From Lactuca virosa (taxonomy: Eukaryota > Streptophyta > Magnoliopsida > Asterales > Asteraceae): DNA of 64,000 bases. The translations under genes and the position numbers were made by a program. The notes beneath the pieces were generated by a model. That model saw nothing but the letters and a program-made list of their open reading frames with translations, searched no databases and was not told the origin of the DNA. The stretch's first letter is position 1. Each line of letters starts with the position of its first letter. The stretch is taken from the NCBI GenBank assembly GCA_928212115.1, contig CAKMRJ010003334.1:104378843-104442842 (forward strand), given 5' to 3'. Positions 58,917 through 64,000 of the stretch are shown piece after piece.

Positions 58917-60383
58917 TGATGTGTATAAATTATACCTATCAAATTTTAAATTTATAACCTTACAAACTTATACTAACTATGCACCTATAAGCAGTGTACC
59001 TAGTCAGGTTATAGTATAGCTTAGATAAGTCGGGTGTCGATCACAGGGAACATATTTAATTAATAAAATAATTACTAAAAGCTAAACTAAGAAAAACAAC
59101 TAAAAGTGGGGGTTTTATCTGATTTTACAAGTTCAGAAAAACTTAAGCACTCAACTAAAAACGATTGTAATCAATATATTAAAAACACTTTCGTTTAGTT
59201 TCGAATCCACCTTTTCCCATGGTTAGTTCTTATTTATGGATTAATAAAGTTTGTTACCAAGTTATACGTAATTAGCAATTCAAGTCCAAATTTACTAATA
59301 TTTTCACCAATTCATGAACTACCTTGTATGGTCATACACAAGCAAAACACAAAATTAGTTATTCATTATAGATGGGCTATGTAAGATTTATCTAAGCAAA
59401 CACAATTATGGTCGCAATTATGTTCTCCACCACAACTAAATTTGTTATTTTTATTACTTATCTAAGATTTGGTCAATCTTAACTCTAGCAATTTAATGGT
59501 CACTAAATCAGTAGGTAAACAAGTTCATGTAATTTAATGGTCACTAAGCTCCACTAAACTTGAATTTAAGCAACAAAGTCACAAACTTTAACATTCTAGG
59601 TAATAATAATCAAACACATGCATAAACCAAATTCATATAATCCATAAAGTAAGAAACTAACTCATAGTTTTAGGTTTCATCTAACTAAACGAAAGCAAGG
59701 GTTTTTAGCCCATAATCACAGCCGATGAACACATAAACATAAGGTAAATTAAGATAAACATCATTAAACTAAGCAAACCGAATGTGTAGATGCGAATCCT
59801 TGCTCCAATCGACTTCCTAGCTTCAAAATCGACCCCACAGAGTTCTTAGAAGGGTTTTTGTCGCAATACTTCTCCAGAAAGTCACCTCCAAGTCCCCTAA
59901 TTCGTCATAAAGTTCGGATATATATACTTTCCTAAAATCTGGCCACCACGACGTGGTAATGGCACCACGTCGTGGTCCTCGTGTTTATATCGTATTCTCC
60001 AAGCCATCGCCAAGAATCGCGAATATTCCACTCACCACGTCGTGGTGGTTGGAAATACGACTTTTCTGAAAACACGAAAGTCGTCCGAAATTGTGTCTAG
60101 TTTTCAGATCATTTTGAATCACCTTAATCGGAGTTACGAGTCATGAGATATGATCAAAATCCAGACAAGGGGTCAAGCTGTCCAACAACATCCTTCTTGT
60201 GTCTTCTTCTTGCCTAAGCTCGCATTTTCCTGCTTCCAGCTTCCATATTGCTTTCAAGCATGTCTTTTATGCTACATAACATATATTAAACATAATAAGT
60301 ACCTTTTGTTCTATAATAAGCATAAATATAGCATAAAATATTAAGATATGATGTAAAAAATATATGCAGATATGCACATATCA
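58917..60383 (-). mobile_element. Tat/Athila-like gypsy LTR M
   Basis: 1467 bp from TGATATGTGCATATC to ATACACATCA on the minus strand. The adjacent polypurine stretch (minus TGTGGGGTATTT, 60384-60395), preceded by TTGCTTGGGGGCAAGC, is the usual 3' junction of Tat/Athila elements, so this is a 3' LTR. Palindromes ACCACG-N-CGTGGT at 59945-59957, 59964-59976 and 60034-60046 lie upstream of a minus-strand TATATATA (59919-59926). Confidence 0.65.
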
Positions 60384-60395
60384 AAATACCCCACA

Positions 60396-61671
60396 TTAAA
60401 CCTTTGCTTGCCCCCAAGCAAACTGATTTTTAACTTACCGATATCGCATAAAACAATCCATTTTAAACCCAACCATTATCCCAAGACCGCAATGCATGTA
60501 TTTGTGTCTATAATTCTTAAAAACTTCCCAATCCTAAATACTCACAATCCTTATGAACATTCACCCCTTAGTTTATACGACACTCGTTTTGCAACCCTCC
60601 GAATCCATCCTCGGAAATCTTTCTTAACCTCAAGGTATTTTTGGTTAAGCTACCCAAGCATACATAATCTAGAAAGAATTACAAGTTTGATACCATAATG
60701 GAGCTCTTTGGAATTCATATCTTCTTTGATATTGGCTCTTTGATTTCTTTGAATTCACCACATTTTGTTTGAATTTTCGTATCTTCAACTTTTTGATTCT
60801 TCAGAATTTTTGATCTTTTGATCTTCATACTTTGATAGCTCCAAAAATTCTTACAACGTTTTTGTAACTTCTCTCTTTTTTTTATATATAAGTCACTTTT
60901 TTAGCTCAATTCGTACATGCTTAAGCAAGGGAGCTTAACTATAACCTTTATTGGTTAGATGTATTAGTCTAAGTGCAATGACTACATAAGCTCTCATGGA
61001 TAGATTTCAGGTACACGATGTAAAACGTATTACATCGTACAAACTACCAGATTACCTTTCATATGTCATGACTTTTCACTAGGAATGGAATCCACAAATA
61101 CACTATAACATATATTGGCTTAGGTAAATATTTGGGCTCTCATCGGATCATCTCACACAATACTAGCATTTAATTTTTAATTGGCACTATATTTAATTTT
61201 AGATTATTATTTCAAATATTTCTAATAAAATTTTAAATCCTAGTCATTTTTAAAATTTTTTTTAATCAGAATACTTGTTTTCCTAAATTCAACCCCAACC
61301 CCACACTTAAATGATGTAATGTACCCATTGCATACTAAAACAATTAAAGAACATAAAAATTAAAAAGGAAGAATTGGAACAGACTCCGATTGGGTAGTAG
61401 TGGCGAGATGATAAGTGATTGTATAAAATAAAATATTAATCACGACTATCTTAAGGGAAACAGCCTTAATGATAAGTGATTATATAAGGAAAGTATTAAT
61501 CATTACCATCAGTTCTAAACCTTAGAAAGTCAATTTACTCTCTGTAGAACTAAATAATAAGGATGATTAATAGTAATTAAAAGTATACTCTCGATATTCT
61601 CCCAAAAGTGCCTTCACATCAAGCACTCCTCGTTGAATTTTGGGGACAAAATTCCTTAAACCGGGGGAGAA
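60396..61671 (-). other. Non-coding internal remnant next to LTR M, ending in a gypsy polypurine tract
   Basis: No coding frame. CCAACCCCACACTTAAATG near 61302 belongs to the Tat/Athila type of 3' region. Bases 61104-61451 recur at 63653-64000. At 61640-61671, GGGGACAAAATTCCTTAAAC and CGGGGGAGAA form a plus-strand gypsy 3' junction for LTR N. Confidence 0.5.
61104..61451. repeat. Direct repeat, first copy
   Basis: Matches 63653-64000 with only about two or three differences seen (such as CATCTCACAC against CATCCCACAC), at a distance of 2549 bases. Confidence 0.9.
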
Positions 61672-62009
61672 TGTAACAATTGTGATAACTGTCACCGATC
61701 ATTATTTACAGAAAGTGACAAACGTCGAGTACAATAGACTTAATACATAATGTATTTTTTGGAAAGGGAACTTCTCTAACAAGGGTTTCCGGGCCAGCTT
61801 TCGCGCACCGACTAATCCTCCGCTGCAAACATGAGGCTTTTGCCTCATGCCCTAGAGTCACTGCAGGCAAACCTCCATGGTCACAAGGGCTGAGTGGTGC
61901 CATGATTTTTAAATGTATATCAATATATGATAGAAATATAAGCTTCATGTTAAGATAAATAGGAAAAATCGACCGAATCGTCTGAAAATTGTAAAAATAA
62001 GTGTGCCGA

Positions 62010-62078
<69 letters not shown>

Positions 62079-63179
62079 ATAGGTTCTATGAAAAATGAAT
62101 AATTAGGGCATCAAGTTAAGATCCAATAACCAATTGACACATGTCAATTTTATGCAGAATGGAATCTAGAATTTATTTAAATTACACAAATTGTCCTTAT
62201 TGTTTGGTTAAAATTATACATTTTGTCCTTAAACATTTCAAATGGTCTAATGTTTATACCCACGGACCCTTTGAAAACTGGCAGTCTCCTCCACTATCAT
62301 CATCGTTCTTCCATATCGAACTCTTTTCCAATCAGTGGTTATACATCTAGAAAAACAAAAATGGAGTCGGTGGTTCCAGATCTCATTTCGAATCTGAGGG
62401 ATTTGAGAAAACAATTAATGGAGAAATGGGGCGTGGGGTAAATCATGAACATTAAAATGGTTGGGATAGGAGGGCAGGGGATGTTGGCGATGTCATTTCG
62501 AAAGGGAGAGCGGTTGGAACGGAAGATTTGAAGCGATATAGATGGCCCGAACCGAAGATCTTGAAATACAACTTTTCAACAACTATATTTGACAGAGGGG
62601 GGGAGCGATTCCAATGGAGGGACGATGTTCAGTGGGTGGTTTAGGGCGGTGTCTTTAGGCAGGGAGAGAGGCAGAAAATAACAATCGACAGTCCAAATCC
62701 ACTGCTATGTGATTCTTTGTGGTCGTGTACCTCTCCCACTCATATGTGTACTCGTCATAAGAAACCTGCATAAAAAAGATATTCGAATTATGCCTATTTT
62801 TGATTGATTTTGGAATCGATGAAGGTTCACAGATGGTGGTTTTAATGGATGGTGGCTTAAATGCTTGATTTGAATTACGCCAACGGTTTTCTATTCATTT
62901 AATATTGATTCAACTTGTATAAAGCAAATGTTATTGGTTTTCAATTTTAATGGACAGTGGCTTTAATGGCTTTAATGCCTTTTCAATCTCTTTGGTGTTT
63001 GTGACGGTGGGGAGGTCTCAAATAAATGGGTTTATAATTTTTATATTGAAGCAATCATACTTTTTAAAATAGAAGTTAGGGATCAATCTATATAAATTAT
63101 ACCAAACCGTAAGGACCATTTGTGTAACTCATGTTTTCATTCGTTAATTGGTTGTTGCCCTAATTTTTCATATAACCCT

Positions 63180-63255
<76 letters not shown>

Positions 63256-63652
63256 TCCCAGAAATATAAATTTCATAAAAATCTGACTTCGTATAAATTA
63301 GTTATGATTTTTATAAGATATAAAAATCAACCGCGTAATTTAAAATTATTAACGTCAAAAGATACAAAGAAAATGGTTGACTTTTGGGTAAAGTCACTAA
63401 AAGAAAAATCGTAGTACTCTTTAAGAAATGAATTTTGGTAAAAAGAACGCTAAAATCGAAGTCTCCACGAGAGAGTTTTGATTTTTGCAAAATCATTAAA
63501 TCAAATAAAAATAAGGGCTAAACATAAAAGTTGGGATTAGCCAATACAACCTAAAGGAAAGTTGTAGTACCCGTTGAGAGCTACGCGTGGATATAAAGAA
63601 CGTTGAAAACGAAGCTCGTATGAAGAAGTTATGGATTTTTCAAGTTTTACGA
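61672..63652 (+). mobile_element. Gypsy 3' LTR N, truncated, holding insertion P
   Basis: It starts TGTAACAATTGTG right after a polypurine tract. The far part (63540-63645) has the module AAAGTTGTAGTACC then ATAAAGAACGTTGAAAACG and AAGAAGTTATGG known from A and G. It is cut at 63652 by the repeated copy of 61104 onward, before any TATA box. Confidence 0.55.
62076..63179. mobile_element. Mutator-like non-autonomous element P between (AT)n tracts
   Basis: Inverted ends: GGATAGGTTCTATGAAAAATG on the left; the right end read inward is AGGGTTATATGAAAAATTAG. A second inverted block pairs TTACACAAATTGTCCTTA (about 62180) with TAAGGACCATTTGTGTAA (about 63110). (AT)n tracts abut both sides (62008-62074; 63197-63254 after a short CT run), so it probably sits in a TA microsatellite. 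The interior has a gene-like frame beginning MESVVPDLISNLRDLRKQL (62362-62441), too short to assign. Confidence 0.5.
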
Positions 63653-64000
63653 TATAACATGTATTGGCTTAGGTAAATATTTGGGCTCTCATCGGATCAT
63701 CCCACACAATACTAGCATTTAATTTTTAATTGGCACTATATTTAATTTTAGATTATTATTTCAAATATTTCTAATAAAATTTTAAATCCTAGTCATTTTT
63801 AAAATTTTTTTTAATCAGAATACTTGTTTTCCTAAATTCAACCCCAACCCCACACTTAAATGATGTAATGTACCCATTGCATACTAAAACAATTAAAGAA
63901 CATAAAAATTAAAAAGGAAGAATTGGAACAGACTCCGATTGGGTAGTAGTGGCGAGATGATAAGTGATTGTATAAAATAAAATATTAATCACGACTATCT
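63653..64000. repeat. Direct repeat, second copy, cut by window end
   Basis: The same sequence as 61104-61451, still matching at the last base of the window, so the repeat continues outside. Confidence 0.9.

Noticed and set aside
61840..61855. GAGGCTTTTGCCTC hairpin as a terminator
   Set aside because: This is a nuclear plant LTR; a bacterial-type terminator has no meaning here and no T-run follows.

Overview
The window is nuclear DNA of a flowering plant. It is AT-rich and full of nested LTR retrotransposons, MITEs and microsatellites. It holds only three host genes that I can support. The retroelement families, with LTRs carrying ACTCG-N-CGAG words and TGTAACGCCC starts, look like those of a large composite genome such as lettuce (Lactuca). 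That identification rests on memory of such repeats, not on a search. No organellar, bacterial or CRISPR sequence is seen.

Layout. 1-1500: repeat-derived DNA bounded by (CT)n and (GA)n. 1979-3772: intact CDC45, a replicative helicase subunit, with an E2F-type site upstream. 4600-8770: small DNA transposons, then a 2.8-kb Mutator-like element with very long inverted arms, one arm split by a hAT-like element. 10237-12515: two old LTR remnants. 13046-28193: a five-level nest. A gypsy element (A) has its 3' LTR split by a deleted copia element (B). B's 3' LTR is split by a solo gypsy LTR (C), which holds another solo LTR (D) and a hAT-like element (E). Target-site duplications mark each level. 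29905-31395: a Stowaway MITE, a SINE and a truncated LINE. 33178-34313: a five-exon RING gene resembling SUMO-targeted ubiquitin ligases. 34873-35223 (minus): a small secreted glycine-rich protein. 35522-37460: a hAT MITE and a Helitron. 37962-47128: an old LTR (I) split by a non-autonomous LTR element (H), itself split by a 3.9-kb hAT transposon. 47149-49556: a gypsy LTR (J) holding a solo copia LTR (K). 49557-58250: a gypsy gag remnant (L) split by an almost complete copia element (F). 58661-64000: a tandem array, a Tat/Athila-like LTR (M), a gypsy LTR (N) with a Mutator-like insertion (P), and the start of a 2.5-kb tandem duplication cut off by the window end.

The host genes act separately: CDC45 in S-phase replication, the RING protein probably in SUMO-dependent ubiquitylation, the glycine-rich protein probably in the cell wall. 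All transposon coding regions seen are broken by stops or frameshifts.

The least expected signals are in the LTRs. A 25-nt near-perfect palindrome is conserved in the transcribed part of two diverged gypsy LTRs (C and J). Four LTR families each carry their own CpG-centred palindromes just upstream of the TATA box. A stress-promoter-like module is reiterated through several gypsy LTRs. All coordinates and similarity statements come from reading by eye.
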